DNA from: Rhizobium sp. ICMP 5592
GTDB taxonomy: Bacteria > Pseudomonadota > Alphaproteobacteria > Rhizobiales > Rhizobiaceae
Assembly: GCF_009498525.1 (NCBI RefSeq)
Contig: NZ_QSNT01000003.1
Coordinates: forward strand, 1-64,000
DNA: 64,000 nt
Direction: 5' to 3'
The notes below the pieces were generated by a model. That model did not search any database and had not been told where the DNA came from. It saw nothing but the letters and a program-made list of their open reading frames with translations. Of the stretch, positions 30,952 through 41,327 are shown in pieces; position 1 is the first letter of the stretch; the number at the start of each line of letters is the position of its first letter. Position numbers and translations under genes: made by a program.

Positions 30952-33906
30952 ATGGCGAATAGACGAGCTGATCCCGTTTCCTATCGCCCTTTTCAGGCCA
31001 ATCCGATCCTTTCGGACGGGTTGCTGTCGGTGCAGCGCGACGATGGCGCGCTCGAGCGCAAGGTTGCGCAGGGCCTCGCCAATCTCGCCGACCAGTTCGG
31101 CCAGCAAGCCGACCAGGAAGCCGCGCGCGCCGGCGCCAAACAGGGCGCGCTCGATGCCTATAATGCCGGACCCAGTGCCGCCACGGTCACCGGCGGCGAA
31201 GACGCGGGCACGACGGCTAGCGTCAACGGCCAGGCCGGCCATATCGCCGGCGCTCAAGGTGGCATTCGCGTCCGCATGCCGCCGGCGCAAATCCGCAGCA
31301 TCATCACCAATGCGGCCGTGCGCCACGGCGTCGATCCGAATGCATTGATCCAAACTGCCGGCGTCGAAAGCAACTTCAATCCGGATGCCTTTAATAAAGG
31401 CTCCGGCGCCAGCGGCCTTTTCCAGTTTGTGAGTGGTACCGCGCGGCAATACGGATTGTCCAATCCCCGCGATGCCGACCAATCGGCCGACGCCGCCGCA
31501 CGGTTGTGGAAAGACAACACAGCCGTGCTCAAACGGGGTCTCGGCCGCGACCCTACCGGCGGAGAACTCTATCTCGCCCATCAACAGGGCGCCGGCGGTG
31601 CGTTGAAGCTGCTGCAAAATCCCGATGCCAACGCGGCCAAGCTGGTCGGCGAGAGCGCGGTCGCCTCAAACGGCGGCTCTATCGGGATGAGCGCCCGCGA
31701 ATTCGCGAAGATGTGGACGTCCCGCGTCACTGGCGGATCTCCCGGCTATGTGGATCCGCTGGTTGTCAATGTCGGTCCCGGCGGCGGGGCGCCAAGCGCT
31801 GACGCTCCCGCAGTCGCAGCCACTGACGCAACCGCAACTGGAGCGACCACGGCGACCGGTCCGGCCTATGCGACCATTCCTTCAGCCGCTTCCGTCGCGC
31901 CGATCTCGGTGACGCCTGTCCGCACGCCAGTAAAGGTCGAGCCTGGCCGCGCCGGCACGTTCCGGCCGCGCGAGGGCGATACGATCTATGATCGCGCCTA
32001 TAACGTCGCCGGCACGAAAACCTACCTGCAGGAAGCCGACCTGACGATGCTGCAGGATCAGGCGGCCGTCTACGACAAGTACAAGGATGATCCGGCCGAG
32101 CTGCAGAAGGCGCTAACCCAGCTGAAGGCGCAGCATCTGCGGGACAACATCTTTCCGGAGATCGCGCCGGAATATTCCGTCGCCTTCGATAAGCAGGCCC
32201 TCGGCTACGTCCAGCAATCGCGGGAGCTGTTTGACACGCGCAAGCGCGCCCAGGACAAGGTCGATTTCCTCGATCGCGTGCAATCGCTCGAGGATCAGAA
32301 GAGCCAGCGCCTGGCGGCCATGCAGCCGAATGACAGCACGGCGGCGAGCAACCTCGCCGAGCTGCAACACGGCATAGAGGATCATTACAATACGGCGGTG
32401 GCGCGCGGCATCCTCTCGCCACAAGAGGCCTCCGTCTACAAGAAAAAAAGCCAGTCCGACATGGTGACCGGCTTCTATCTGCGCCAGGCGTCCGGCAAGT
32501 CTGCCGAGGACATCAAGGCCATGCGCGCCAATATGGCGGCCGATTATGCCGATGGCGGCATCGAGGGCGTCGGCGGCGACGATTGGGATCGCATCCAGAC
32601 GGGCCTTGCCGCTGCGGAACAGGCACGGCGGACCCAGGACGAAAAAGCCAATCAGGACCTGACATCGCGCGGCAATGACATCGCCGATCGCGTCGCGCGC
32701 GGCCTGCCCGTCGATCCTGCGCAGCTTGCCCGCTTTCAGCTCGACGCCGGCACGGCCACGAAAGGCAAGGATATCGTCGGATCGACGCTGGCACGGATCC
32801 GTGTTTCCGAGGCGATCCGAACCCAGCCGGTCGGCGATGTCGAACGAAACGTGCGTCAGATCCTTGGCGCGGGCGGGACGCCTGATGATTACGACTATGC
32901 CCAGAAGACGATCGAACAGCAAAAGAAGGATCTGCAAACGGATCCGCTCGGGGTTGCCGAGCGCTTCGGCGTGCTGCCGTCCTCTCCCGGCCTGCCGCTC
33001 GACGGCGATGTCGACGCCGGTGCCGTCTCGGGCGCTTTTTCCGAGCGCATCAATGCTGCCCGCGCCGCTGCGTCCCATTTCGGCGTGCCACCGAAATATT
33101 TTCGTCCTGGTGAAGCCGCCCAGATCGAGGCGGCCGTCAAGTCTGATCCGCAGAAAGGGCTGATGATCGCTTCCGGCCTGGTCAATGCCGGCGGCAAGGA
33201 TGCACCCAAGATCCTCGCCGAGCTCGGCGCCGACGCGCCGGCCGTCAGCCAGTCCGGCGACATCATCGTCAGCGGGGGCGATCCGAAAGCGGCGCTCGAT
33301 CTGATCGGCGGTTACGCCAAATCACCTGATGGCAAAGACTATCCCGATATGCCGAACACGAAGCGCATCCCGATCGCCCAGGATGTGACGGGTTCGGCGC
33401 TGGCCTTCACACCCGAAGAGCAGACAAGGCTTGACGCCAGCGCCGCCGCAATCGCGCGCAAGCGCCTCTATGACGCGGGTATCGATCCGAAATCCGAGGC
33501 GGCAAAGCCGATCTATCAGCGCGCCTACAATGAAGCCGCCGGCGCAACCTACGTCAACAACGTCCAGTTCGGCGGCTTCGGCGACTACGATCCGGGAACC
33601 TGGTGGCGCAGCCGCAAGGTCTATGTGCCGCCGTCGATCCGCTCCGATCGCTTCCAGGACGTAGTGCAGTCCCTGACGGATGCCGACGTCGGCTCGGTTG
33701 CCGCCAAGAATGGCCGCCCCTGGACGGCGGCGGACTTCAAGAAGGCGATGCCGGTCGCCGTCGATGGCGGCTATGCCTTCGCGCGCGGCGACCCCGCCGG
33801 ACCCTCGCCGATGTTCATCGCCGACGACAAGGGCAATCCCATCGTGCTCGACATCGCCGGCATGCGCGACAGGCTCAATTCGCGAAATCCGGGGGCGTTC
33901 CGATGA
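30952..33906 (+). CDS. Internal virion protein with lytic transglycosylase domain
   Basis: A 984-residue ejection protein starting MANRRADPVSYRPFQANPIL. Residues ~112-215 form an SLT/lysozyme-like domain: GVDPNALIQTAGVESNFNPD contains the catalytic Glu (E139), and GASGLFQFVSGTARQYG is the second conserved motif. It would open the peptidoglycan during DNA ejection. The remaining ~760 residues are mostly helical, with a proline/alanine-rich linker around 255-320. In T7 the transglycosylase is on gp16; here it is on the first large protein, a swapped domain order. Confidence 0.85.
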   Translation: MANRRADPVSYRPFQANPILSDGLLSVQRDDGALERKVAQGLANLADQFGQQADQEAARAGAKQGALDAYNAGPSAATVTGGEDAGTTASVNGQAGHIAGAQGGIRVRMPPAQIRSIITNAAVRHGVDPNALIQTAGVESNFNPDAFNKGSGASGLFQFVSGTARQYGLSNPRDADQSADAAARLWKDNTAVLKRGLGRDPTGGELYLAHQQGAGGALKLLQNPDANAAKLVGESAVASNGGSIGMSAREFAKMWTSRVTGGSPGYVDPLVVNVGPGGGAPSADAPAVAATDATATGATTATGPAYATIPSAASVAPISVTPVRTPVKVEPGRAGTFRPREGDTIYDRAYNVAGTKTYLQEADLTMLQDQAAVYDKYKDDPAELQKALTQLKAQHLRDNIFPEIAPEYSVAFDKQALGYVQQSRELFDTRKRAQDKVDFLDRVQSLEDQKSQRLAAMQPNDSTAASNLAELQHGIEDHYNTAVARGILSPQEASVYKKKSQSDMVTGFYLRQASGKSAEDIKAMRANMAADYADGGIEGVGGDDWDRIQTGLAAAEQARRTQDEKANQDLTSRGNDIADRVARGLPVDPAQLARFQLDAGTATKGKDIVGSTLARIRVSEAIRTQPVGDVERNVRQILGAGGTPDDYDYAQKTIEQQKKDLQTDPLGVAERFGVLPSSPGLPLDGDVDAGAVSGAFSERINAARAAASHFGVPPKYFRPGEAAQIEAAVKSDPQKGLMIASGLVNAGGKDAPKILAELGADAPAVSQSGDIIVSGGDPKAALDLIGGYAKSPDGKDYPDMPNTKRIPIAQDVTGSALAFTPEEQTRLDASAAAIARKRLYDAGIDPKSEAAKPIYQRAYNEAAGATYVNNVQFGGFGDYDPGTWWRSRKVYVPPSIRSDRFQDVVQSLTDADVGSVAAKNGRPWTAADFKKAMPVAVDGGYAFARGDPAGPSPMFIADDKGNPIVLDIAGMRDRLNSRNPGAFR

Positions 33907-35810
33907 ACTTCATCGATCCCGCGCAGCTGAAAGACGCCACCTCAGACGGCCCGCAGACATGGGGCGAGGCCTTCGGCACGCTCGCCGCGACGACCTCGAC
34001 CGCGCAGCAGATGATCGAAAACACCAATTCCGATCGCAATGTGCTGCAGGACATCTACGCTCGCCGTATCGCCAAGATCGAGGAGATCACCGGGCAAACG
34101 CTCGAAAATCCGATGACCAGGAGCGAGATCGGTGTACCGAGCTTTCTGCAGCCGACCAACCGCGAAAACTACAGCCTGTACGAGGATCAGTTCAATCAGC
34201 GCGTGACGAAGCTGCAGGACCAATATCCACAGCTCTCCACGGCGCTGCCTGAAACCGTCGATGACGAAAAAAACCGCATGCTGCGCGAGGCCCAGAAGGC
34301 CTCTACGGCCGCTGCGGCCGATCCGACGCTGGATCCGGTCAGCCATTTCACGGCGCAGCTCCTGGGCGGCTTGCGTGGCGCAGCACACGATCCTTTCCAG
34401 TGGCAGGCGGCCATCCTCGGCGGCGGCGGTTCCACCGGCGGCACGGTCGCCGGTCGGATCGGCAAGACCATGCTGACGGAAGGCCTGATGAATGGCGGCC
34501 AGGAAGCCGTGCTGCAGGCCGCCAGCCAGGAGCGCAAGAAAGCCGCCGGCCTCGAATATGGTCTCAATGACGCCCTTGCCAATGTCGGCATTGCCGCCAC
34601 ATTCGGCGCCTTGTTCGGCGGCACTGTCGAGGGCGGTGCGGCGCTCGCCAGGATCTACAGGATGGGCGACGGCGGCGCCGAGGCTGCAACGCGCGTCCTC
34701 GACGGCAATCCCCTGCCCGGCGATGTCGAGCGCGTCTCGAAAGCCGTTGGCGTCGATCTCACTCCGGAGCATATCGATCAGCTGAACCGGTCGTTTGAGG
34801 ACAGGGTCCTCGACGAACACATGATCTCTCCGGACGCGCCTCCGGAGCAACAGCGGGTCTTCGAGGCGGCGCTGCGCTATGCCGAGGATCCCGACAACCA
34901 TCCGCCGCCCGACGTCGTCGAGCGCGCGATCGCCGACGAACAGGCTGGCCCTGCCCGCACCCTGACGGCCGACGACTATGAGCGGATCTATGGCGGCGAT
35001 CCCGACGCGATCGACGATCTTCAGGGCGTGATGCAGTCCGAAAGCCTCGACGATGCCGCCCGCATCATCGACGATCAGACGCGGTCGCCGTCGGCCGAGA
35101 CCGTGGCGCCGGCGCTGGCGACCGACACGACGCCGGATGTCGTCGCCGAAAGCGCGCCCCCGGCGCCGCGCACCGTCATCGAGGACAAGGGCGACACGGT
35201 GCTGCTGAGGAGCGAGGCCGGCGACGCGCATATTTCCGTGAAGCGGGAAGACGGCAATCTGAAGATCGGCATGACGTCGGTCTCGAAAGCATCGCGCGGC
35301 CAGGGCAAGGCGCGTCAGCTTTATGAGGATGCCGTGCGCCTGGCCGACGAAGAGGGTGGTGCGCTGCGCTCCGATATCGTCGTTTCGAACGATGTCACCC
35401 GCGTCTATGACAGCCTGGCGCGGCGCGGCTATGACGTGCGCCGTAATCCGGATGCCGTGAAAACGGAACGCGGCTGGATCGCTCCCGATCGGCCCGGTGA
35501 GAAATGGGTTTTCGAGGTGCGGCCGCGTCCGGATCCCGCCACCGTCGCGGATCCTATCGCCGGCCAGACGATACGGCCGCGCGTTGCGCCCGAGCCTGGT
35601 GATGCCGAGGCGATGCGCCTGGCCGAGGAGCAGGCCGGTGCGCTGGCCGAGCCGTCGATCGACGCCAACGGCAATCCGCAGTCCCTGTTCGATTACATCC
35701 CGATCCAGGATCGTGACGGCAATGTCCGTCTCGTCTCCACCAGCGAAGCGCTTGAGATCGCCGACCAGGGCAACATTCTCGCCGATCTATTGGAGGTATG
35801 CCAAGTATGA
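33903..35810 (+). CDS. Internal virion protein with embedded GNAT-like domain
   Basis: A 635-residue protein starting MNFIDPAQLKDATSDGPQTW; ATG overlaps the upstream stop. The first ~380 residues are helical with a Gly-rich segment (AAILGGGGSTGGTVAGRIGK). Residues ~435-545 look like an acetyltransferase fold: HISVKREDGNLKIGMTSVSK, then ASRGQGKARQLYEDAVRLAD (R-x-x-G-x-G/A acetyl-CoA loop) and VTRVYDSLARRGYDVRRNPD (Y-x-x-x-GF-like motif). Whether it binds acetyl-CoA is unknown. Its place between two large ejection proteins makes it a virion protein. Confidence 0.65.
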   Translation: MNFIDPAQLKDATSDGPQTWGEAFGTLAATTSTAQQMIENTNSDRNVLQDIYARRIAKIEEITGQTLENPMTRSEIGVPSFLQPTNRENYSLYEDQFNQRVTKLQDQYPQLSTALPETVDDEKNRMLREAQKASTAAAADPTLDPVSHFTAQLLGGLRGAAHDPFQWQAAILGGGGSTGGTVAGRIGKTMLTEGLMNGGQEAVLQAASQERKKAAGLEYGLNDALANVGIAATFGALFGGTVEGGAALARIYRMGDGGAEAATRVLDGNPLPGDVERVSKAVGVDLTPEHIDQLNRSFEDRVLDEHMISPDAPPEQQRVFEAALRYAEDPDNHPPPDVVERAIADEQAGPARTLTADDYERIYGGDPDAIDDLQGVMQSESLDDAARIIDDQTRSPSAETVAPALATDTTPDVVAESAPPAPRTVIEDKGDTVLLRSEAGDAHISVKREDGNLKIGMTSVSKASRGQGKARQLYEDAVRLADEEGGALRSDIVVSNDVTRVYDSLARRGYDVRRNPDAVKTERGWIAPDRPGEKWVFEVRPRPDPATVADPIAGQTIRPRVAPEPGDAEAMRLAEEQAGALAEPSIDANGNPQSLFDYIPIQDRDGNVRLVSTSEALEIADQGNILADLLEVCQV

Positions 35811-38395
35811 GCCTCAGACATTGCCTGCGCCAGGCCGTCGAACAAGGCGTGATCAATAGCCGCGATGCCGAGGAGCTGCAGCGCTATTACGAGGCAAAGC
35901 AGCGCCGGAAGAACCCGGGCATGACGGATGCCGAGGCGCGCGTCGCCGCGCGTGACGAAGTGGTGGCCTCGCTGCGCGCCGATGCGCAGGAAGCGCGCCG
36001 GCGGGCGCTGCTGTCGGAAGCGCGGCGAAAGGAAAATGCCGCCTTCGTTGAAAACTATCGCAACCTCAAGGGTAAACCGGACAAGCTCGATGCGGTGCTC
36101 TCCCTGATGATCCACAACGGCTACAAGGGCACGCAATCCATGGCGGGAAAGGCGAATGCGATCATCGCCATGGCGCAACGGGATCTCGCCGAGGCCATGC
36201 ATCATTTCCGCCGCTCGCGGATCTCCGGCCGGCATATCAACAAAGTCGACCTGCCGGACCTGATCAAGGCCATGCATGGCGAACCCACCGGCAACGGCAC
36301 GGCGAAAGCCATGGCGAAAGCCGTGCGCGGCGTCTTCGAGGATCTGCGCCAGCGCTTCAACGCCGCCGGCGGCAATATCCCGAAACGCGAGGACCATGGC
36401 CTGCCGCATAGCCACGATCGCGGCAAGATCCGCGATCTCGGCAATATCGGCCGTGGCCGGATGGGCGGCAAGCGCTTCGACATGAACCTTGCCCGGGAGC
36501 GCTGGAAGGCCTTCGTCTCTCCGCTGCTGGATGCCGAGCAGATGACCAATCCGCGCACGGGCGAAATCATCGGCGCCGACAATCTCGACAGCAGCCTCGA
36601 CTATGTTTTCGAGAGCATCATGTCGGACGGCTGGGCGCATCGGCGTCCGGAGGCGCGCAAGTTCGGTACCGGGAACGTCGCCAGCCGCTACCAGGACAGC
36701 CGCTTCCTGATCTTCCGCGACGCCGAAAGCTGGCTCGGCTATAACGACAAGTTCGGCCAGTCCGACCCGATCTCGGCGATCTTCAACCATGTGAACGGCA
36801 TGGCCCGCGATATCGCCGCCATGGAACGGTTCGGCCCCAATCCGGATGCAGCGATCGAATGGCTGAAACAGGCCGTCCAGGTCGATATCGGCAAACGCCA
36901 GTCCGGAGCGATGAATATCGAGGGCATGAAGCTGCCCGGGCTCGATGCCGGCAAATGGGCGGAGTACCGCATCAACAGCCTTTGGCGATCGCTGCGCGGC
37001 CGCGAAACCGTGCTCTCGGCGCCGGCGCAATATGCCGGCGATATCCGCAATGTCGCGACGGCGGCTGCCCTCGGCTCGACCAGCATCCTTGCGGCGGTGA
37101 CGGATCCCTTCGTCTCGCAAGCGGCCCGGCGCCTGGCTGGGCTGCCGATCACCTTCACCATGCACAAGATCCTCGGCGACCTCGCGCGCTTCGCGGCCGA
37201 CAAGGTCGACGACGCCGGCATGGCGCGCAAGGCGGTGCTCTGGGATGATTACCTCCACACGATGAACGAACAGGCGCGCTTCGTCGACCAGATGTTCGGC
37301 CACGAATGGAGCCGTTACCTGGTCGACCGGGCGCTGACCATCAATGCACTGAAGCCGCTGACTGAGGCGAGGAAGCGCGTCGAGGCCGGCGCCTGGCACG
37401 ATACGCTCGGCGGCTTTGCCAAGAGCAATACCGACTGGATCGACATGCCGCCGCTCCTGAAAAAGACCATGGAAGGTTTCGGTTTCAGCGATGCCGACTG
37501 GCACAAAATGCGCCCGGCCGTCGACGAAGTCGGCTTTCTAGATCCCGGCGGCGTCTTCGATAAAACCGGCGATCGCAATCTTGCGGAGCGCTATGCCGAG
37601 ATGATCGCCCAATGGTCTGAGCGATCGGTACCGTCTGGAGATCCGCGCGTGAAAAGTGTCGTGACCGGCATCGCTCCGCGCGGCACGATCGGCGGCGAGA
37701 TCCTGGACTTTGCGACCCAGTTCATGAGCTTCGGATTTTCTTATACGGCCCGCCAGCTCGAGGCGCACTACGTCTATTCGATGCTGGCAAAGTCCAGTTC
37801 CGGCCGCGTTGCTCGAGGCGCGTATTACTTCGGCGCCATGGCCGTGCCGCTGACGATCGGTGCCGCCTTCTACTCGCAAATCCTCAACGTGCTGAACGGC
37901 AAGGATCCGGAGGATATGCGATCGGTTCCCTTCTGGCTCAAGGCCTTCGTCAAGGGCGGCGGCGGCGGCCTCTTCGCCGACTTCGTCGACAAGGCGGAAA
38001 ATCGATACGGCCAAAGCTTCGCGCAAACACTGGGCGGCATCGGTGGCGCCTTCATCGGCGATACGGCCGATCTGACACTGCGCGGCATTCAGGAGATCGT
38101 CGGCGACAGCAAGCGGGCGATCTTTGGCGGCGAAGCGCCCACGGGACAGGACGCTCCGAATTTTGGGCGGGCTGCCGCGAAGTATGTCGGCCGCTATACG
38201 CCGATCCTTTCCTCGCACCCGTTCACCCGTGCCTGGTACCGTCGTCTGTTCGTCGATAACCTGCAATGGGCGACGGATCCGGATGCCGACAAGAGCTTCA
38301 AGGCGCAAGCGGCAAAGAGCAGCTGGTGGTGGAAACCGGGCGAGCTGACGCCGACCAGGGCGCCGGATCTGTCGACGGCGCTCGGATCCCGGTAG
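35807..38395 (+). CDS. Large internal virion / DNA ejection protein (gp16-like)
   Basis: An 862-residue protein. The start is the ATG at 35807 (MSLRHCLRQAVEQGVINSRD), which overlaps the previous TGA and lies nine bases after a perfect GGAGGT at 35792. It is long and helical, with hydrophobic runs in the last third (YYFGAMAVPLTIGAAFYSQI, TLGGIGGAFIGDTADLTLRG) that could insert in the inner membrane, and it ends in a basic/Trp-rich tail. Size and order match the largest T7-like ejection protein. No enzymatic motif is visible. Confidence 0.75.
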   Translation: MSLRHCLRQAVEQGVINSRDAEELQRYYEAKQRRKNPGMTDAEARVAARDEVVASLRADAQEARRRALLSEARRKENAAFVENYRNLKGKPDKLDAVLSLMIHNGYKGTQSMAGKANAIIAMAQRDLAEAMHHFRRSRISGRHINKVDLPDLIKAMHGEPTGNGTAKAMAKAVRGVFEDLRQRFNAAGGNIPKREDHGLPHSHDRGKIRDLGNIGRGRMGGKRFDMNLARERWKAFVSPLLDAEQMTNPRTGEIIGADNLDSSLDYVFESIMSDGWAHRRPEARKFGTGNVASRYQDSRFLIFRDAESWLGYNDKFGQSDPISAIFNHVNGMARDIAAMERFGPNPDAAIEWLKQAVQVDIGKRQSGAMNIEGMKLPGLDAGKWAEYRINSLWRSLRGRETVLSAPAQYAGDIRNVATAAALGSTSILAAVTDPFVSQAARRLAGLPITFTMHKILGDLARFAADKVDDAGMARKAVLWDDYLHTMNEQARFVDQMFGHEWSRYLVDRALTINALKPLTEARKRVEAGAWHDTLGGFAKSNTDWIDMPPLLKKTMEGFGFSDADWHKMRPAVDEVGFLDPGGVFDKTGDRNLAERYAEMIAQWSERSVPSGDPRVKSVVTGIAPRGTIGGEILDFATQFMSFGFSYTARQLEAHYVYSMLAKSSSGRVARGAYYFGAMAVPLTIGAAFYSQILNVLNGKDPEDMRSVPFWLKAFVKGGGGGLFADFVDKAENRYGQSFAQTLGGIGGAFIGDTADLTLRGIQEIVGDSKRAIFGGEAPTGQDAPNFGRAAAKYVGRYTPILSSHPFTRAWYRRLFVDNLQWATDPDADKSFKAQAAKSSWWWKPGELTPTRAPDLSTALGSR

Positions 38396-38496
38396 CGCCT
38401 CCTTCCGCCGTTGCCGGTACCAGGAGAAATTGCAAGCGCGCACTTAACCGCAGGCCACTCCTGCGATGCTCATGCAGTAATCGCAGGGGCAAATCT

Positions 38497-39300
38497 ATGG
38501 CGCTACCATATCCCATTCCGGAGCAACTTCGAATAACGGATATATTCACCGGCAACGGCGCAAGTGTCTATGGACCGTTTACATTCAAGATCTTCGACGT
38601 CGATGATGTCGAGGTATGGACATTGCCGGCCGGCGCGCTGGGCTTCGCTCAAGCAACCGTTTCCGTTATCAAGCTTTCCGATGAGCCATTCGATTATTTC
38701 ACGGTCGAGTTTCTTTCCGGCCAGCCTGAGACGACGAAAATTGTCGTCGTCTCGATGCGGCTTGATAGCCGATCGGCTGGCGTGATCAGCGGAACAAAGA
38801 TCGACCCCACCGCTCTGGAAAAAGAGCTGTCGAAAATCGCGACAATAGAGCAGGAACTGCGTCGGGACATCAACCGATCTGTCAAGTCGGATTTTGGCGC
38901 GCCTCCCTTTGTCATCGATAGCCTCGTTGTCGACGGAAGCTATCTCAAGGTTTCCGGCAACCGTCTCGTTTCTGGCCTCGATCTCGATGCCGTGGTGTCC
39001 GAGCTTCATGCAACGGACAGCGAACTTGCTACCGCCCTTCAAAGCGAAACAATCGCCAGAACAGCTGCCGATACCGTCATCAACGCCAGGATCGACGTCA
39101 TCGTCGGGACAGTGGAAGGCTATACCTCACGGGCAGAGGCTGCCGCAGAGGAGGCCGAGGGCGCAGCAAATGCCGCCCACCAACTCGTGATCGAGGCCAC
39201 GGCCGGTTTCTCCGGCTTCCTCGACGGCCAAGGCTACGACTTCGGCTACATCACCGATGCCACCACCTATTTCGATCAGAATTGGGGAACGATCGTTTAA
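38497..39300 (+). CDS. Tail fibre / tailspike adaptor protein
   Basis: A 267-residue protein starting MALPYPIPEQLRITDIFTGN; AGGGG precedes the ATG. The N-terminal ~110 residues (ASVYGPFTFKIFDVDDVEVW) resemble the particle-binding domain of T7-type tail fibres. A coiled coil follows (EKELSKIATIEQELRRDINR; TSRAEAAAEEAEGAANAAHQ) and the end (FSGFLDGQGYDFGYITDATT) is a short conserved cap. It lacks a receptor-binding domain and probably attaches the tailspike at 39331 to the tail. Confidence 0.75.
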   Translation: MALPYPIPEQLRITDIFTGNGASVYGPFTFKIFDVDDVEVWTLPAGALGFAQATVSVIKLSDEPFDYFTVEFLSGQPETTKIVVVSMRLDSRSAGVISGTKIDPTALEKELSKIATIEQELRRDINRSVKSDFGAPPFVIDSLVVDGSYLKVSGNRLVSGLDLDAVVSELHATDSELATALQSETIARTAADTVINARIDVIVGTVEGYTSRAEAAAEEAEGAANAAHQLVIEATAGFSGFLDGQGYDFGYITDATTYFDQNWGTIV

Positions 39301-39330
39301 CGCGGCGTTCTCGGCACAAAGGAGCCTGCC

Positions 39331-41196
39331 ATGTCTACAGCAGTACAACGCCGCCGTGGTACGGCAATCCAGCACGATACCTTTACCGGGGCGCTGAGCG
39401 AATTCACTCACGACACTACGAACAAGGCAATCCGCGTGCATGATGGCGCGACGCCTGGCGGCAATCGCACGCTGATGGTGAGCGAGTTGGCCGTCGCAAA
39501 CGGCGTTGCCTCTCTCGATGCAACTGGCCAGGTGCCTGCCGGCCAGCTCAGTAATGCCATCAATGTCGTCTCCGCGATCGCCGCGACCAGAACAGCATTG
39601 AAGGCGATCGACACAACCAAGGTTACTGCAGCATTTCTGCGTGAAAGCGGCCGAGAAGGCCAATTCCTTTGGCTAGCTGGCGACTTCTCTGCCAGGATCG
39701 CTGCGGATACACAAGAAGGCATCTACGTAAAGGCGAATGCGGTGGCTGCCACCGCAGGTGCCTGGGCGCGTGTCTATCACGGCGACATCAACGTCAAGTG
39801 GTTCGGTGCTGTTGGAGACGGTGCGGCGGCGGACAATGTAGCCATTCAGGCAGCTGTTGACCTGTGCGGTTTTCTCGGCGGCGGAAGGGTGTTGCTGCCG
39901 AGAGGTAATTTCAAAATGGGCACAGCAATCACCGTCTCGAAGAACTATGTCGATATCGTTGGTGTTGGGCCATTTGCTACGCAGGTTACCCCGAGCACTG
40001 CTGGCATGGACGCCTTCATCTTCTATTCCGGTGGCGCTGCGGAAATGAAGAATAACGGGATCAGTGATCTTGTGATCCTCCCGTCTGTAGCAATCAACCG
40101 CGCCGTTCGCGTTCGCAATCACTACCAGTTTCTTGGGCAGAACGTATCTGTCTGGGGCGCGCATGCCACCGGATTTGAATTTGAAAATGGCGCGGTAGCT
40201 TACAACGGCACGCTGAGAGACTGCCTCGACGATAGCGCCACAACGGCCGGGTTGCTCCTCGGCGCCACCGGTACAGGAGATCTACAGGGCATCTATCTCT
40301 ACAACTGCAATTTTTCCGGCGGTGGCGTCGGGATGGGTGTCGTGGCCCGCAATTGCGGCGGCTTGCAGTGGGTTGGCGGCGAAGCACTTAATAAGAGTAT
40401 CGGCTTGAACATCGCTCCGGATGTCAACGGGCGCAGAGTTAATGGCGTTCGGATTAATAGTGTCTATCTGGATACCTGCGTAAATGCCTGCCTTAACGTC
40501 TCCGTTATTGCTGGAACTCGCGCCTCGGATGCGATCTTCGTCAACTGCCATTTCAATGCCTCGCAAAATGACAGCGGCATTATTTTGGGAGGCCTGTCGT
40601 CGGACGCTACGCTCCTTGACACTTTCAAATTTCTCGCATGCCAAATGATGATCAACAAGAAATATGGTCTCTTTGCGAGTTACTGCCAGAAGATCAATTG
40701 CATCGGATGCGGCTTTATATCGAACGGGGTTGATGGCGTTTCGGACGGCATCTCGCTCAGCGCCGGCGTTTCCATCGTAAATCTCATTGGAGGCGAGAGT
40801 GGCTCTGGCGGAGGGTTTGGAGCAAATCAGCGATATGGCGTGACGATCGTCAGCGGCGTCACCAACGTTGTTATCGATGGCATGGAGCTCATCGGTAACG
40901 CGACAGCTCCGGTGAGCGACAGCGGCACAGGGACGGTGATCACAAATTGCTCTGGCTGCAAGACCTTTGCGAAAGGATCTTCGTCGATCGCAAGCGCCGG
41001 AACCTCCGTAACCGTTACGCACGGACTTGGGTTCACCCCAGCAAAAGAAGACTGCGTGATCATCCCTGTCACCGATACCCAGGGGCCGCGCTATTGGGTG
41101 TCCGCTACCACGTCGACGACGTTTACTGTCACATTCTCGGCCGCCGCGCCGGCACAATGGTTCTTCGGCTGGCAGGTGGGCGTGAAGGGCAACTAA
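39331..41196 (+). CDS. Tailspike with pectate-lyase-like beta-helix
   Basis: A 621-residue protein starting MSTAVQRRRGTAIQHDTFTG. Residues 1-75 are a fibre-type N-terminal domain (RGT-x-xQHDTFTGALSEFT). NVKWFGAVGDGAAADNVAIQ followed by GGGRVLLPRGNFKMGTAITV is the classic pectate-lyase-3 entry motif. The remaining ~400 residues are short repeated turns of a right-handed beta-helix (NGVRINSVYLDTCVNACLNV). Such spikes bind and often cleave surface polysaccharide. GC content is lower than in neighbouring genes, indicating a replaceable host-range module. Confidence 0.85.
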   Translation: MSTAVQRRRGTAIQHDTFTGALSEFTHDTTNKAIRVHDGATPGGNRTLMVSELAVANGVASLDATGQVPAGQLSNAINVVSAIAATRTALKAIDTTKVTAAFLRESGREGQFLWLAGDFSARIAADTQEGIYVKANAVAATAGAWARVYHGDINVKWFGAVGDGAAADNVAIQAAVDLCGFLGGGRVLLPRGNFKMGTAITVSKNYVDIVGVGPFATQVTPSTAGMDAFIFYSGGAAEMKNNGISDLVILPSVAINRAVRVRNHYQFLGQNVSVWGAHATGFEFENGAVAYNGTLRDCLDDSATTAGLLLGATGTGDLQGIYLYNCNFSGGGVGMGVVARNCGGLQWVGGEALNKSIGLNIAPDVNGRRVNGVRINSVYLDTCVNACLNVSVIAGTRASDAIFVNCHFNASQNDSGIILGGLSSDATLLDTFKFLACQMMINKKYGLFASYCQKINCIGCGFISNGVDGVSDGISLSAGVSIVNLIGGESGSGGGFGANQRYGVTIVSGVTNVVIDGMELIGNATAPVSDSGTGTVITNCSGCKTFAKGSSSIASAGTSVTVTHGLGFTPAKEDCVIIPVTDTQGPRYWVSATTSTTFTVTFSAAAPAQWFFGWQVGVKGN

Positions 41197-41327
41197 TCGC
41201 CCACAGGAAATCGGCGGAATGTGGCCGCCGATTGTATTTTCTGTATACCGGGGGTGGCATCTATCGCTTGCAGCGCGTAGTTTATTGCCGAATGTTTCTA
41301 AATAGACCGTTTTCGTTGGGGGAAAGC

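Noticed and set aside
35693..37504. 603-residue minus-strand frame opposite the large ejection protein
   Set aside because: Shadow frame; direction opposes the entire late operon.
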